NCBI GenBank assembly: GCA_913057235.1
Contig: CAJXNI010000002.1
Location: 62,001-126,000, forward strand
Direction: 5' to 3'
Source of the DNA: an uncultured Bacteroidota bacterium
GTDB lineage: Bacteria; Bacteroidota; Bacteroidia; Flavobacteriales; Schleiferiaceae
DNA length: 64,000 bases
The notes beneath the pieces were generated by a model that made no database searches, was not told the DNA's origin, and saw nothing but the letters and a program-made list of their open reading frames with translations. Every line of letters starts with the position of its first letter. The first letter of the stretch is position 1. The position numbers and the translations under genes are program-made. Below are positions 7,859-17,568 of the stretch, in pieces.

Positions 7859-9439
7859 ATGAAATTTATACTCACTTTTACTTTAAGCTTTGCTTTCATT
7901 CTTTGCTCCGCTCAGGAAACCAAGCTTAGGGTCTATTTTACGGATAAAGGTGCTCAACCTCAATTACTGGAAAACCCGCAGGCTTTTTTAAGTGAAAAGG
8001 CCATCAGCCGAAGAGCTAAACAAAACATACCGGTGACCCGTGAAGACTTGCCCGTAGCGCAGGAATACCTCACACAATTGCGAGACTTAGGCTTTACAGT
8101 TCATTTTGCCAGCCGCTGGTTTAACTACGCCTTGGTAAGTGGCGTTCACTGGCAATCTTTGCAGTCGCTCAGTTTTGTTGAAAAATTGGAAGTTCCCAAG
8201 CAATACCAAGTACACTTTGCCCAGGCTAATCAAATGCAAAGCATTGTGTACGGCACTGCGCGTAATCAAATTGAGATGCTCAACGGGCAGGTCTTGCATA
8301 ATTTAGGTTTTACGGGGCAGGGCAGCGTTGTTGCGGTTTTAGACGGTGGCTTTACGGGCACCAATACTTCCGCTGCTTTTGATAGCCTGCGGGCCGAGGG
8401 CCGGCTGCTAGGGCAATACAATTTTGTGAATCCGGCCATTGACGTGTACAACGGAGGGCTGCACGGAACGCTGGTGCTAAGCTGCATGGCGGGAATTATT
8501 GACAGTGCCTTTGTGGGAACGGCCCCCAAGGCCAGCTATTGGCTCTTGAAGTCAGAAAATGAGGCTTCTGAAACACCAGCAGAAATGGATAATTGGCTGG
8601 CGGCAGCCGAGTTTGCCGACAGCGTAGGAGCCGATGTCATTAACTCATCTTTGGGCTACAGCACTTTTGACGACCCCAGCAATGATTTCACCTACCAGGA
8701 TATGGATGGCAATACCACGCTGGTAACGCGCGCAGCCGACAAGGCCGCTCAAAAAGGCATAGTGGTGGTAGTGAGTGCCGGAAACGCAGGCAACAGCAAC
8801 TGGCAGTACATTACGGCTCCTGCCGATGGGGACAGCGTGCTAACCGTGGGCGCAGTAGATGCCTTTGAAAGCTACGCCAGTTTTAGCAGCCAGGGCCCAA
8901 CTTTTGATCAAAGGGTTAAACCCGATGTAGTGGCGCAAGGCGAAGGTTCAGCGGTGGTGGCACCTAATGGTAATTTAGTGGCTGCTAATGGCACTTCTTT
9001 TTCCAGTCCTATTATGGCTGGTTTAATGGCTTGTCTGGTGCAGGCTTCTCCCAGCCGCAGTAATATGGATTTGATTCAACAGGTACGCAGGAGTAGCAGT
9101 CAGTACACCACGCCAGACGGACTTTTAGGTTATGGCATACCCAATTTTGGAGTGGCCTACGCCCTAGGCCAGGCGTCTTTGCAAACCACTGAAGAATGGA
9201 CTTTAGAAGTGTACCCTTTACCTTTTAACGATCACTTGCATGTGGCTCTGCAAAATATTCAAAAGCCTCAGCAAGCCCAAATTTCTATACGAGATATGCG
9301 CGGTCAGGAAGTGTTTAGCCTTAATGAGTTGTTAGAGCCTAACCAGGCGCTACGCTTACAACCGGGCTTGCCTGCTGGTTTTTATCTCTTATCGGTGAAA
9401 ACCAACCAAAGAACATTCACGCAAAAAATAATGCGCTAA
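7859..9439 (+). CDS. Subtilisin-like serine protease (S8) with T9SS sorting domain
   Basis: 526 residues starting at ATG 7859, three bases after the mnmA stop. A signal peptide is followed by an N-terminal prodomain-like part (about 25-130). The S8 catalytic domain follows, with Asp162 in VAVLDGG, His202 in GGLHGTLV, the oxyanion Asn309 in SAGNAG and Ser380 in NGTSFSSP. The last 75 residues (LEVYPLPFNDHLHVAL through GFYLLSV and FTQKIM) form a type A Por secretion system C-terminal domain, which directs export by the type IX system and surface anchoring. The catalytic triad is complete, so an active surface or secreted endopeptidase is likely. Confidence 0.93.
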   Translation: MKFILTFTLSFAFILCSAQETKLRVYFTDKGAQPQLLENPQAFLSEKAISRRAKQNIPVTREDLPVAQEYLTQLRDLGFTVHFASRWFNYALVSGVHWQSLQSLSFVEKLEVPKQYQVHFAQANQMQSIVYGTARNQIEMLNGQVLHNLGFTGQGSVVAVLDGGFTGTNTSAAFDSLRAEGRLLGQYNFVNPAIDVYNGGLHGTLVLSCMAGIIDSAFVGTAPKASYWLLKSENEASETPAEMDNWLAAAEFADSVGADVINSSLGYSTFDDPSNDFTYQDMDGNTTLVTRAADKAAQKGIVVVVSAGNAGNSNWQYITAPADGDSVLTVGAVDAFESYASFSSQGPTFDQRVKPDVVAQGEGSAVVAPNGNLVAANGTSFSSPIMAGLMACLVQASPSRSNMDLIQQVRRSSSQYTTPDGLLGYGIPNFGVAYALGQASLQTTEEWTLEVYPLPFNDHLHVALQNIQKPQQAQISIRDMRGQEVFSLNELLEPNQALRLQPGLPAGFYLLSVKTNQRTFTQKIMR

Positions 9440-10372
9440 ATGCAAAACAGAGTTTGCCAGCTTTTTGGCATTAAATATCCTATAATTCAGGCCGGGATGA
9501 TTTGGTGCAGCGGTTGGCGGTTGGCTGCAGCGGTGAGTAATGCAGGTGGCTTGGGTATTATTGGTTCGGGCTCTATGTACCCTAACATTTTGGAAGAACA
9601 TTTGCAAAAATGCAAGCAGGCCACCCGCAAGCCCTTTGCGGTGAATTTGCCTATGCTGTATCCCCAAATTGAAGACCACCTGGAGTTAATTGTAAAATAC
9701 AAGGTTCCCATTGTCTTTACTTCGGCTGGTAATCCTAAAAAATACACCCCCTACCTTAAAGAAAAGGGCATTAGGGTGGTGCACGTTGTTAGCTCTTTAA
9801 AATTTGCGCTCAAGGCGGAAGAAGCAGGCGTTGATGCCGTGGTAGCCGAAGGATTTGAAGCAGGCGGTCACAATGGGCGCGATGAAACCACTACCATGGT
9901 TTTAACTCCGGCTGTAGCCGAAAATCTAGAAATACCGGTTATAGCCGCAGGCGGCATTGCTACCGGGAGCCAAATGCTGGCGGCCTTTGCGCTGGGGGCT
10001 GAGGCGGTGCAAATAGGTTCACGCTTTGTGGCTAGTGAAGAAAGCTCTGCGCATGTGGCTTTTAAAAACAAAGTGCTGGAAAGCACTGAAGGCGCTACCC
10101 AACTCACCTTAAAAGAATTGGCTCCGGTGCGTTTAATCAAAAACAAATTCTTTGAAGATATTCAGGAGGCCTGTCGGGCAAAAGCCACCGTAGAAGATTT
10201 AAAAGCCCTGCTGGGAAGAGCCCGCGCCAAAAAAGGCATGTTTGAAGGTGACCTTGAAGAAGGAGAGTTGGAAATAGGGCAGGTGAGCGGTCTAATTTCA
10301 GAGATTAAGCCTGCGGCCACCATTGTGGAAGAACTGTGGAAAGAATTCCAGGACTTGAGAAAAAAATTATGA
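9440..10372 (+). CDS. Nitronate monooxygenase family flavoprotein
   Basis: 310 residues, TIM-barrel FMN enzyme of the 2-nitropropane dioxygenase group. Visible features are YPIIQAGM near the start, SNAGGLGIIGSGSM, VVAEGFEAGGHNGRDE (the catalytic-His loop GGHxG) and the phosphate-binding PVIAAGGIATGSQM followed by GAEAVQIGSRF. The group includes nitronate monooxygenases and the FabK enoyl-ACP reductase. A canonical FabI is encoded at 47782, which favours the monooxygenase role, but the sequence alone does not settle this. It starts directly after the stop of the protease gene. Confidence 0.85.
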   Translation: MQNRVCQLFGIKYPIIQAGMIWCSGWRLAAAVSNAGGLGIIGSGSMYPNILEEHLQKCKQATRKPFAVNLPMLYPQIEDHLELIVKYKVPIVFTSAGNPKKYTPYLKEKGIRVVHVVSSLKFALKAEEAGVDAVVAEGFEAGGHNGRDETTTMVLTPAVAENLEIPVIAAGGIATGSQMLAAFALGAEAVQIGSRFVASEESSAHVAFKNKVLESTEGATQLTLKELAPVRLIKNKFFEDIQEACRAKATVEDLKALLGRARAKKGMFEGDLEEGELEIGQVSGLISEIKPAATIVEELWKEFQDLRKKL

Positions 10373-10429
10373 TTAATATCGGAAATTGCACACTTAACTA
10401 AGGCAAACCCTTACTTAACTCATCTGGAA

Positions 10430-10460
10430 TTGTTTAATCGGTTGGGCAAAGGTATATTTG
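10430..10460 (+). promoter_or_regulatory. Promoter of the giant fibronectin-like surface protein
   Basis: TTG (10430-10432), 20 bases, then TATATTTG (10453-10460), a full -7 match, ends 20 bases before the ATG at 10481. This rules against a longer frame that begins near 10430. Confidence 0.65.
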
Positions 10461-10480
10461 AAACAAATTATTTAGCTACT

Positions 10481-13400
10481 ATGAAGAATCTGAAGGTTTT
10501 AATATTTGCGTTAGCCACTTTGCTAACGCTACCGGCTTCTGCCTCTCACTTGTTAGGGGGCGAGATTTATTGGTCTTGTCGACCTAACGGTCAATATGTG
10601 TTCACTTTAACCTTATACCGAGATTGTACGGGAATAACCCTTCCCACTACACAATCCACTATTAATGGTCCACAAGGGAATATTACCTGTTTCTACGATA
10701 TCAATCAGAGCGGTGATGTAAGCCCAGACTGTCCCAATACAGCCTTGGATATTGAATGTAGCTCTCAGGACGATGGAGCCATTGAAAAATACGTGTATGT
10801 GAGTAACCCTATTACGCTTACGGGTACGCCTCCTGCCGGAGGATGGGAATTTTCTTATTCCAGCTGCTGTAGGCCTACTACCAATACGGTAAATACCAAT
10901 ACGGGTGGTTATTATTTACGTTCGGTGATGTACCCATACACGCCTCCCGGCCAGGCTAATCCTTTAAATGCCAGCTCTTGTTACGATAATTCTCCTCAAT
11001 TTGCACAAGATGCTAACGGGGTACTTTGCCCAGATTACAAGTACACTTTTAACCACCTTCCTTCAGATAAAGATATTGACTCACTGGTTTTTGATTGGGC
11101 TGATCCTTTACAAAGTGCCGGACAGCCCATCGTGTGGCAATCAGGTTATTCCAACACCACCCCATTTCCGGATGGTACAGAAAACCCACTAAACGGCCCT
11201 AATACGGTTGATCCTTTTTCGGGTGAGATGACTTTAGAGGCCTACAGTCCAACCGATGGCTGGTACGTAAGTTGCGTATCTATCAAAGAATATCGTTGCG
11301 GTCAGCTCATTGGTGAGGTGTTCCGGGATGTACCTTTTAACTATTTACCAGCTAGCGAATGTCCGGGCAATGCCAACACCCCTTCCGCAGAAATCGATAC
11401 TTCCGTGTATACCAACGTAACCCGCCAGGGCAACGTTTACCGCACACGAGTATATCCACAAGACACGGTAAAATTTAGAGTAACTGGTCAGGATTTAGAC
11501 CAGTTTGGCGCGGGTCAGTTTCAAACCATTTGTATGAAAGCGGGAGGTTTGCAATTGAACCCCAGTAATCCCGCCAGTCCTACGGGTTGTAACGGTGAGG
11601 CCCCTTGTGCTACGCTCACCAGTGTAAACGCCAATGCCAGTTTCTGCAATACTATCCAAAATACGGTGGAGTTTGAATGGGTGCCTGATTGTGTGCACTT
11701 AAGCAGTGGTGCCTGTGGTTCAGCCAACAACACCTATTTCTTCACCATCCGAATGGAAGACAACGGCTGTGCCGCACCCAAGGTAGGTCTGGCCACCATT
11801 GTGGTGGAAGTCATCGCAGGTGATCCTACCCCTCCTTTACTGGAGTGTGCCGATGTGCAACTGAATGGCGACATACGCCTTACCTGGGGGCAACCCGAGC
11901 TGGACAGCGCTCTTGAATTTAACTACTACCGTATTTACGGCAGTTCTTCACCTAATGGTCCCTGGAACGTGGTAGACTCCATTCCTTTTTACGATACCCT
12001 CTCCACGGTGGTACCTTCGCAAGGGGGAACCAGCTATTTTTACGCAGAGTGGAGTACCGGCCCTTGTGACTTTGTGTCACGTCCCAGTCCGGTGATTCGT
12101 ACCATGAACCTGAATTTGACCGCTATTCCTCCCGGTAGTCCGGAGTACGCCCAGCTTTCCTGGACACCGCTCTCCGCAGCCGGCCTCCCCGCCAGCTCGG
12201 CTGGAGCCTATGAGGTGTGGGTAGAAGCCCCGGCCTTTAGTGGCAATTGGACCAAAAAAGCAGAAACCACCGGCACCAGTTACACCGATACCGTTTCGGT
12301 GTGCGATATGAATGTAAAATACCAGATTCGCGTGCAGGATACCGTAGTGGGTTGCTACAGCGGGTCCAGCCCGGATACCGGCACCTTCCGCGATCGTACC
12401 AACACCCTTAATACTGATGTGGCGCGCGTGTTTGTAAACACCAATAACAAAGCGGCCATTGAGTGGGATACTGATTCGGTAGACGACATTGTGGCTTTCT
12501 ACCTCTTGTTTAACGATCCCCGCGATGGCTGGGTGGTGGTAGACACCGTGCAAGCCGGTACGCCTTCTCCTTATGAGTGGCCGGGCAGTATGGCCGACAC
12601 CCGCTCAGAAGAGTTTAAAGTGATTACCGTAGATAGCTGTGGAAATGAAAGTGATGACCTGGCCATAGATCCCAATCGTACGGTGCACCTGCGTAATTAC
12701 CTGGATAAGTGTAACGGCATCTCGCGTTTGAGCTGGAATGCCTACGAGGAGTTCCCCAATGATGTACACGGTTACCGCGTGTATGTGCAGGAAACCCGCA
12801 ACGGTACCCAGCAGCCGCAATCGCTGCTGTTTACAGCCGGGCCGGATGATACTACCTACACCCAAACCGTAATTGAGAAAGACGTGGAGTATTGCTACGT
12901 GGTAGAAGCCTTTGACAGCATTGCTGGTTTGACCTCTACTTCCAATGAATTGTGTGTGGAAGCCGAAGTGCCGCAACAGAGCCGTCAATTGTACATTGCC
13001 ACGGTAAGTAATGAATTTAGAAAAGACGCCATTGAGCTGCAGCTGCTGGTAGATGGCGATGCCGATGTGCAAAGCTTCCAGATTACCCGTGCTCCGGAGT
13101 ACTTTGGTCCGTACAAAACCATTGCCCAGGTAGCCAAGCCTACCGCTCCGCCTTACATCATTCAGTTTTTAGACTTTGGTGTGGAGCCCGGTCGTTTGGA
13201 TTACTTCTACCGCGTAACCGCTACCGATAGCTGTGGCGGACGCGATACGGTGAGTAATATCTCGCGCAATATTCGTTTAAGCGCCAGCGCCCAGGCCGAT
13301 TTAACCAACCGTCTGGTATGGACCACCTACCAGGGTTGGGGCGGTGATGTAGCCAAGTATGAGATTTACCGCAGACAAGGTGACTTTGGCCGCTTTACCA

Positions 13401-13876
13401 AAATTGGTGAGAATGACGGTAATGACAGCACCTTTATAGACTTTGAGCTACCCGATTTGATTCAGGCTGAGCCTGACCAGGGACGCTACTGCTACTACAT
13501 TAAGGCCATAGAGGGTAATAACCCGCAGGGCATTGTCACCAATTTAGGCGAGCCTTTTGCTGCCCAGTCTAACCAGATTTGTGTAACCCAGCAGGCCCGC
13601 ATGTTTATGGCCACGGCCTTTAGGCCCAACAGTAATGTTCCAGAAAACCGCCTCTTTGGGCCCAGCATGCAGTTAGATGATGTGGATGAATACCAGTTCT
13701 ACATCTTAAACCGCTGGGGTAAAAAGGTTTTTGAAACCACTGATCCTGAAGAAAAATGGGATGGTAAATATGAAGGCAAAGATGCCCCGCAGGGCGTATA
13801 TATTTACTTTATCCGTTACGCCACCCCGGGTGATAAGGCCAAAGAAGAACGCGGCAACTTTACCCTGGTGCGTTAG
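10481..13876 (+). CDS. Giant exported protein with fibronectin-like domains and gliding-motility-type C-terminal domain
   Basis: 1131 residues from ATG 10481. The signal peptide ends near ASASHLLGGEIYW. The SHLLGGEI start plus a Cys-rich first domain (about 20-430) is a conserved N-terminal module of large Bacteroidota surface proteins. At least five fibronectin-III-like domains follow, each with a YRIYGSSSPNGPW or YEIYRRQGDFGRF type strand. The last 90 residues (MATAFRPNSNVPEN, YQFYILNRWGKKVFET, WDGKYEGKDAPQGVYIYFIRY) match the gliding-motility-associated C-terminal domain (type B T9SS signal). It is probably a cell-surface adhesin or structural protein exported by type IX secretion. A strong terminator follows. 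Confidence 0.9.
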   Translation: MKNLKVLIFALATLLTLPASASHLLGGEIYWSCRPNGQYVFTLTLYRDCTGITLPTTQSTINGPQGNITCFYDINQSGDVSPDCPNTALDIECSSQDDGAIEKYVYVSNPITLTGTPPAGGWEFSYSSCCRPTTNTVNTNTGGYYLRSVMYPYTPPGQANPLNASSCYDNSPQFAQDANGVLCPDYKYTFNHLPSDKDIDSLVFDWADPLQSAGQPIVWQSGYSNTTPFPDGTENPLNGPNTVDPFSGEMTLEAYSPTDGWYVSCVSIKEYRCGQLIGEVFRDVPFNYLPASECPGNANTPSAEIDTSVYTNVTRQGNVYRTRVYPQDTVKFRVTGQDLDQFGAGQFQTICMKAGGLQLNPSNPASPTGCNGEAPCATLTSVNANASFCNTIQNTVEFEWVPDCVHLSSGACGSANNTYFFTIRMEDNGCAAPKVGLATIVVEVIAGDPTPPLLECADVQLNGDIRLTWGQPELDSALEFNYYRIYGSSSPNGPWNVVDSIPFYDTLSTVVPSQGGTSYFYAEWSTGPCDFVSRPSPVIRTMNLNLTAIPPGSPEYAQLSWTPLSAAGLPASSAGAYEVWVEAPAFSGNWTKKAETTGTSYTDTVSVCDMNVKYQIRVQDTVVGCYSGSSPDTGTFRDRTNTLNTDVARVFVNTNNKAAIEWDTDSVDDIVAFYLLFNDPRDGWVVVDTVQAGTPSPYEWPGSMADTRSEEFKVITVDSCGNESDDLAIDPNRTVHLRNYLDKCNGISRLSWNAYEEFPNDVHGYRVYVQETRNGTQQPQSLLFTAGPDDTTYTQTVIEKDVEYCYVVEAFDSIAGLTSTSNELCVEAEVPQQSRQLYIATVSNEFRKDAIELQLLVDGDADVQSFQITRAPEYFGPYKTIAQVAKPTAPPYIIQFLDFGVEPGRLDYFYRVTATDSCGGRDTVSNISRNIRLSASAQADLTNRLVWTTYQGWGGDVAKYEIYRRQGDFGRFTKIGENDGNDSTFIDFELPDLIQAEPDQGRYCYYIKAIEGNNPQGIVTNLGEPFAAQSNQICVTQQARMFMATAFRPNSNVPENRLFGPSMQLDDVDEYQFYILNRWGKKVFETTDPEEKWDGKYEGKDAPQGVYIYFIRYATPGDKAKEERGNFTLVR

Positions 13877-13900
13877 GCATAAAACCTCCTAAAATACCCA

Positions 13901-13934
13901 AGCCCTCTGATTCCGTTCAGAGGGCTTTTTTTTT
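13901..13934 (+). terminator. Rho-independent terminator after the surface protein
   Basis: AGCCCTCTGA, a 6-base loop, TCAGAGGGCT and then nine T residues: a perfect 10-bp stem with a U-tract, 25 bases after the stop codon. Confidence 0.92.
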
Positions 13935-14028
13935 GGCAACTCATCCATCGGGGAAAACCCCAGAGGCCCCGTTCAATCACAATCACAGTCCTTGCGTAAA
14001 AAGCAAGGCGCCTGTGCTGAATTATTCT

Positions 14029-14060
14029 TAATTTTGCGCGCAATTCAAAACGAAATTGCG
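14029..14060 (+). promoter_or_regulatory. Putative guaB -7 box and leader hairpin
   Basis: TAATTTTG (14029-14036) is a full -7 match, but no TTG sits at the usual distance upstream. Directly after it, CGCAATTC (14039-14046) and GAAATTGCG (14052-14060) can pair with one bulged A, forming a hairpin at the start of the leader, 9 bases before the guaB ATG. A second inverted repeat, CCTTGC/GCAAGG (13990-14008), lies just upstream of the promoter. Either could be a regulator site. Confidence 0.45.
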
Positions 14061-14068
14061 GTATCCCT

Positions 14069-15544
14069 ATGTCTACAATCAATGAAAAAATTATAGGTGA
14101 AGGTTACACCTATGACGATGTACTTTTACTCCCTGCCTTTTCTGAAGTTTTACCCCGAAATGTGGATTTAGGAACCCGGTTCACAAAAAACATCCGCTTA
14201 AAAACGCCTATTATTTCGGCAGCCATGGATACCGTAACTGAATCCGGTATGGCCATAGCCATTGCCCAGGATGGCGGAATAGGGGTGCTGCATAAAAACA
14301 TGACTATTGACCAGCAAGCGGTAGAAGTGCGCAACGTAAAGCGCGCAGAAAGCGGGATGATTTTAGATCCGGTAACTTTACCGGAAAGTGCCTTGGTGAG
14401 TGATGCCCAAAAAATGATGCAGGATTTTAAAATTGGCGGTATTCCTATTGTAGACGGTCAGAAGAAATTAATCGGCATCATTACCAATCGCGATTTACGC
14501 TTTGAAAAAGACACCAACCGCCCCTTGCGTGAAATTATGACCAAAGAAGGGCTGGTAACCACCTATGAAAACACCAGTTTGGCCGAAGCTGAAGTCATCC
14601 TGCAAAAGCATAAGATTGAAAAACTACCGGTAGTACAAAAAGACAACACCCTTATTGGCCTAATTACTTACCGAGATATCACCAAACTCCACATAAAGCC
14701 TAATGCCTGTAAAGATGATTACGGCAGATTGCGGGTAGCGGCAGCCGTTGGGGTTACCCCCGATATTTTGGACCGTGTAACCGCTCTAGTTGAGTCTAAC
14801 GTAGATGCCATTGTTATAGATACCGCTCATGGCCACAGCCGAGGCGTAGTAAAAGCTTTGGAGCAGGTGAAAGAAAAATTTCCACAGTTAGATTGTGTGG
14901 TAGGCAACGTGGCTACAGCCGATGGTGCCCGTTATTTAGCCGATGCTGGTGCTGATGCCGTAAAAGTAGGTATTGGTCCGGGTAGCATTTGCACTACCCG
15001 CGTGGTGGCTGGCGTAGGAGTACCCCAACTTACGGCTGTGTTGGAAGCGGCCAAAGGCCTGGAAGGAACCAACGTGCCCTTGATTGCCGATGGCGGTATA
15101 CGTTTTACAGGCGACATTGTAAAGGCCATAGCTGCAGGTGCGGATAGCGTAATGTTAGGCTCGCTTTTGGCGGGTACCAAAGAAGCCCCTGGTGAGACCA
15201 TTATTTATGAAGGCAGGCGCTACAAAACCTACCGCGGCATGGGCTCCATAGAAGCTATGCAACAAGGCTCTAAAGACCGTTACTTTCAGGATGTGGAAGA
15301 CGATATTAAAAAACTGGTGCCCGAAGGCATTGTGGGCCGCATAGCGTACAGAGGGGAGGTAACCGAAGTAATGTATCAGTTTATTGGCGGTTTAAGAGCC
15401 GGTATGGGTTATTGCGGTGCACCCAATATAGAAGCCTTACAGAAAAATGCACGCTTTACGCGGATGACTGCCGCGGGCGTGTATGAAAGTCACCCGCATG
15501 ATGTACATATTACCCGTGAATCACCAAATTACAGTAGAAAATAA
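14069..15544 (+). CDS. guaB: Inosine-5'-monophosphate dehydrogenase
   Basis: 491 residues, full length. The (beta/alpha)8 barrel starts with [18 protein letters not shown] and is interrupted by two CBS domains (about 95-215; [17 protein letters not shown] and [12 protein letters not shown]...IEKLPVV). The catalytic loop [11 protein letters not shown] holds the nucleophilic Cys; [18 protein letters not shown] and the flap [10 protein letters not shown] also match. GuaB oxidises IMP to XMP with NAD, the first committed step to GMP. It follows a terminator and has its own -7 box and leader hairpin. Confidence 0.98.
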   Translation: MSTINEKIIGEGYTYDDVLLLPAFSEVLPRNVDLGTRFTKNIRLKTPIISAAMDTVTESGMAIAIAQDGGIGVLHKNMTIDQQAVEVRNVKRAESGMILDPVTLPESALVSDAQKMMQDFKIGGIPIVDGQKKLIGIITNRDLRFEKDTNRPLREIMTKEGLVTTYENTSLAEAEVILQKHKIEKLPVVQKDNTLIGLITYRDITKLHIKPNACKDDYGRLRVAAAVGVTPDILDRVTALVESNVDAIVIDTAHGHSRGVVKALEQVKEKFPQLDCVVGNVATADGARYLADAGADAVKVGIGPGSICTTRVVAGVGVPQLTAVLEAAKGLEGTNVPLIADGGIRFTGDIVKAIAAGADSVMLGSLLAGTKEAPGETIIYEGRRYKTYRGMGSIEAMQQGSKDRYFQDVEDDIKKLVPEGIVGRIAYRGEVTEVMYQFIGGLRAGMGYCGAPNIEALQKNARFTRMTAAGVYESHPHDVHITRESPNYSRK

Positions 15545-15545
15545 A

Positions 15546-15572
15546 TTTGCATCTTAATTAATTTTAGTTTCG
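15546..15572 (+). promoter_or_regulatory. Possible promoter of the chaperone operon
   Basis: TTTG (15546-15549), 15 bases, then TAGTTTCG (15565-15572), one mismatch from TAnnTTTG. The spacing is a little short. The element lies 23 bases before the ATG at 15595. Confidence 0.4.
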
Positions 15573-15594
15573 TCTGATAATTGAAGAAGTACCT

Positions 15595-17568
15595 ATGAGA
15601 AAAATTCTTGCACTCTGTTTAATTACTGCTTTTGCGGCTCCTTTATCAGCCCAAAACCAAAATTTAAAGCAGAAAACGCTTTTTACAGTAGAAGATGATA
15701 CCATTACGGCCGGAGAATACATGGCGGTGTACAATAAAAACCGTGATGTAGGTAAAGACATAGACCCTAAAACACCCTTGGAATATCTGGACCTATACAT
15801 CAACTTTAAGTTGAAAGTGCACAAGGCCAAGGAATTGGGCAAAGATACGCTGCCGGGATTCCTGAACGAATACCAGTCTTACCGCGAGCAGTTGGCCGAA
15901 CCTTATCTTTCGGATAATGCCGTTACGGAAGAATTGGTGCGAGAAGCTTACCAGCGTCAAAAAGAAGATGTGCGCGCCTCACACATTATGGTGGCCGTGC
16001 AACCCAATGCGCTTCCTAAGGACACTTTAGAAGCCTACAACCGCGCCATGGAAATACGCAAAACCATTGTTAATGGCGCTGATTTTGCCAAGGTAGCCCA
16101 AGAAAGTTCAGCCGATACTTACAGCGCAAAACGTGGTGGAGACTTGGGATATTTCACCGCATTTGATATGGTCTACCCTTTTGAGAGTGCCGCTTACAAC
16201 ACGCCAGTAGGAGAAATAAGCCAGCCGGTTCGCAGTCAGTACGGCTACCACCTGGTAAAACCAACCGACCGCAGGCCCGCCCGTGGTACGGCCCATGTGG
16301 CGCACATCATGATTGTGGATAATGAAAAGAAAAGTGCCGAAGAGAGCGAGAATGCCAAAGCCCGCATAGATGAAATCTACGCTAAACTGCAGGCGGGTGA
16401 AGATTTTGCTACCCTGGCTAAGCAGTACAGTGAAGATAAAACCTCCGCTATTCAGGGAGGGGTGTTGCAGCCTTTTGGGATTAATAAAATGTACCCCGAA
16501 TTTGAAGAAGCTGCCTTTGCCTTAAAAGAAAAAGGTGAAATTTCAGAGCCCATAAAAACTCCGGTAGGTTGGCACATTATTACCTTAATCAAAGAACCCA
16601 AGAAGCAATCTTTTGCGGAGAGTAAGGCCGCTTTGCAAAACGAGGTAGAAAGAGACGCCCGTGCCTTGCAAAGTCGCGAAAGCGTAATTAAAACGATTAA
16701 AAGCGATTATGCCTACAAGGAATATCCTTCTCGCTTGCCTCTGGCTTTTGAGCAGGTGGGTGAGGAGTTATTCTCATCGGCTTTTAAAGCCCAGGATGTA
16801 AAAAATGCCGATAAAGTTTTATTTGAGTTTGCTGAAAAACAATATACGGTGCAAGACTTTCTGGAGTTTGTAGAAAATAATCAGCGCAGCTATGCCTCTA
16901 GCTCAGACTTAGAAGCCTCTATGTTCAAGGCTTATGATGATTTTAGCGAAGGCGAATTAGTGGCCTATGAAAAGAGCCGCTTGCCCGAAAAGTACCCTGA
17001 GTTTCGCTTACTGGATCGCGAGTATTACGAAGGTATTTTACTCTTTGACCTCACCGATGAGATGGTTTGGAAAAAAGCTTTGCGCGATACCACGGGTCTG
17101 GCTGAATTCTATCAGAAAAATAAAGAAAACTACCGCTGGGAAAAACGTTACCAGGTAGTTTTAATTGATGCCGACACCAAAAAAGCCGCAAAAAATGCCA
17201 AAAAGCAACTTAAAAAAGGAGCCGAAATGGAGGAGATACTGACCCAATTAAATCAGGAGTCTAAACTGAGTTTGGCTTTGGATAGTGGGGTGTACGAAGT
17301 GTCTGATCTTGAATTACTTAAAAAGTATAAAGAGGAAGATTTGGAAGAAGGTTTTACCGATGTGGTTGAGGAAAACGGTCGTTACAAGCTCATGCAGATT
17401 TTAAAAATCATGGAGCCTAGCGTAAAACCTTTGGAAGATGCAAAAGGCAAAGTAATTAGCGATTACCAAGAATACTTGGAGAAAGAATGGATTAAAAGCC
17501 TAAAAGCGGAATATGAGGTACGGGTAAATGAAGCGGTTTTAGATCAGGTTGTTGAAGAACTGGATTAG
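15595..17568 (+). CDS. Periplasmic peptidyl-prolyl isomerase with two parvulin domains
   Basis: 657 residues with a signal peptide (MRKILALCLITAFAAPLSAQ). An N-terminal SurA-like helical part is followed by two PpiC/parvulin domains at about 125-230 (RASHIMV, GGDLGYF, VRSQYGYHLVK) and 235-345 (AHVAHIMIV, GGVLQPFG, KTPVGWHIITL). A long charged C-terminal half contains a third, degenerate parvulin-like region. It belongs to the Bacteroidota group of long PPIases thought to aid outer membrane protein folding. It is the first gene of an operon with the lipoprotein at 17549, SurA at 18423 and MoxR at 19786. Confidence 0.92.
   Translation: MRKILALCLITAFAAPLSAQNQNLKQKTLFTVEDDTITAGEYMAVYNKNRDVGKDIDPKTPLEYLDLYINFKLKVHKAKELGKDTLPGFLNEYQSYREQLAEPYLSDNAVTEELVREAYQRQKEDVRASHIMVAVQPNALPKDTLEAYNRAMEIRKTIVNGADFAKVAQESSADTYSAKRGGDLGYFTAFDMVYPFESAAYNTPVGEISQPVRSQYGYHLVKPTDRRPARGTAHVAHIMIVDNEKKSAEESENAKARIDEIYAKLQAGEDFATLAKQYSEDKTSAIQGGVLQPFGINKMYPEFEEAAFALKEKGEISEPIKTPVGWHIITLIKEPKKQSFAESKAALQNEVERDARALQSRESVIKTIKSDYAYKEYPSRLPLAFEQVGEELFSSAFKAQDVKNADKVLFEFAEKQYTVQDFLEFVENNQRSYASSSDLEASMFKAYDDFSEGELVAYEKSRLPEKYPEFRLLDREYYEGILLFDLTDEMVWKKALRDTTGLAEFYQKNKENYRWEKRYQVVLIDADTKKAAKNAKKQLKKGAEMEEILTQLNQESKLSLALDSGVYEVSDLELLKKYKEEDLEEGFTDVVEENGRYKLMQILKIMEPSVKPLEDAKGKVISDYQEYLEKEWIKSLKAEYEVRVNEAVLDQVVEELD

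Noticed and set aside
9440-10372. Nitronate monooxygenase-like gene as a second enoyl-ACP reductase (FabK)
   Set aside because: Possible by family, but a normal FabI is present in the window and no fatty acid genes are adjacent, so I kept the broader call.
12077-13072. Two long minus-strand open frames (158 and 155 codons) inside the giant surface protein gene
   Set aside because: They lie fully antisense to a well-supported gene with fibronectin-like domains and reflect its codon use; no recognisable domain.
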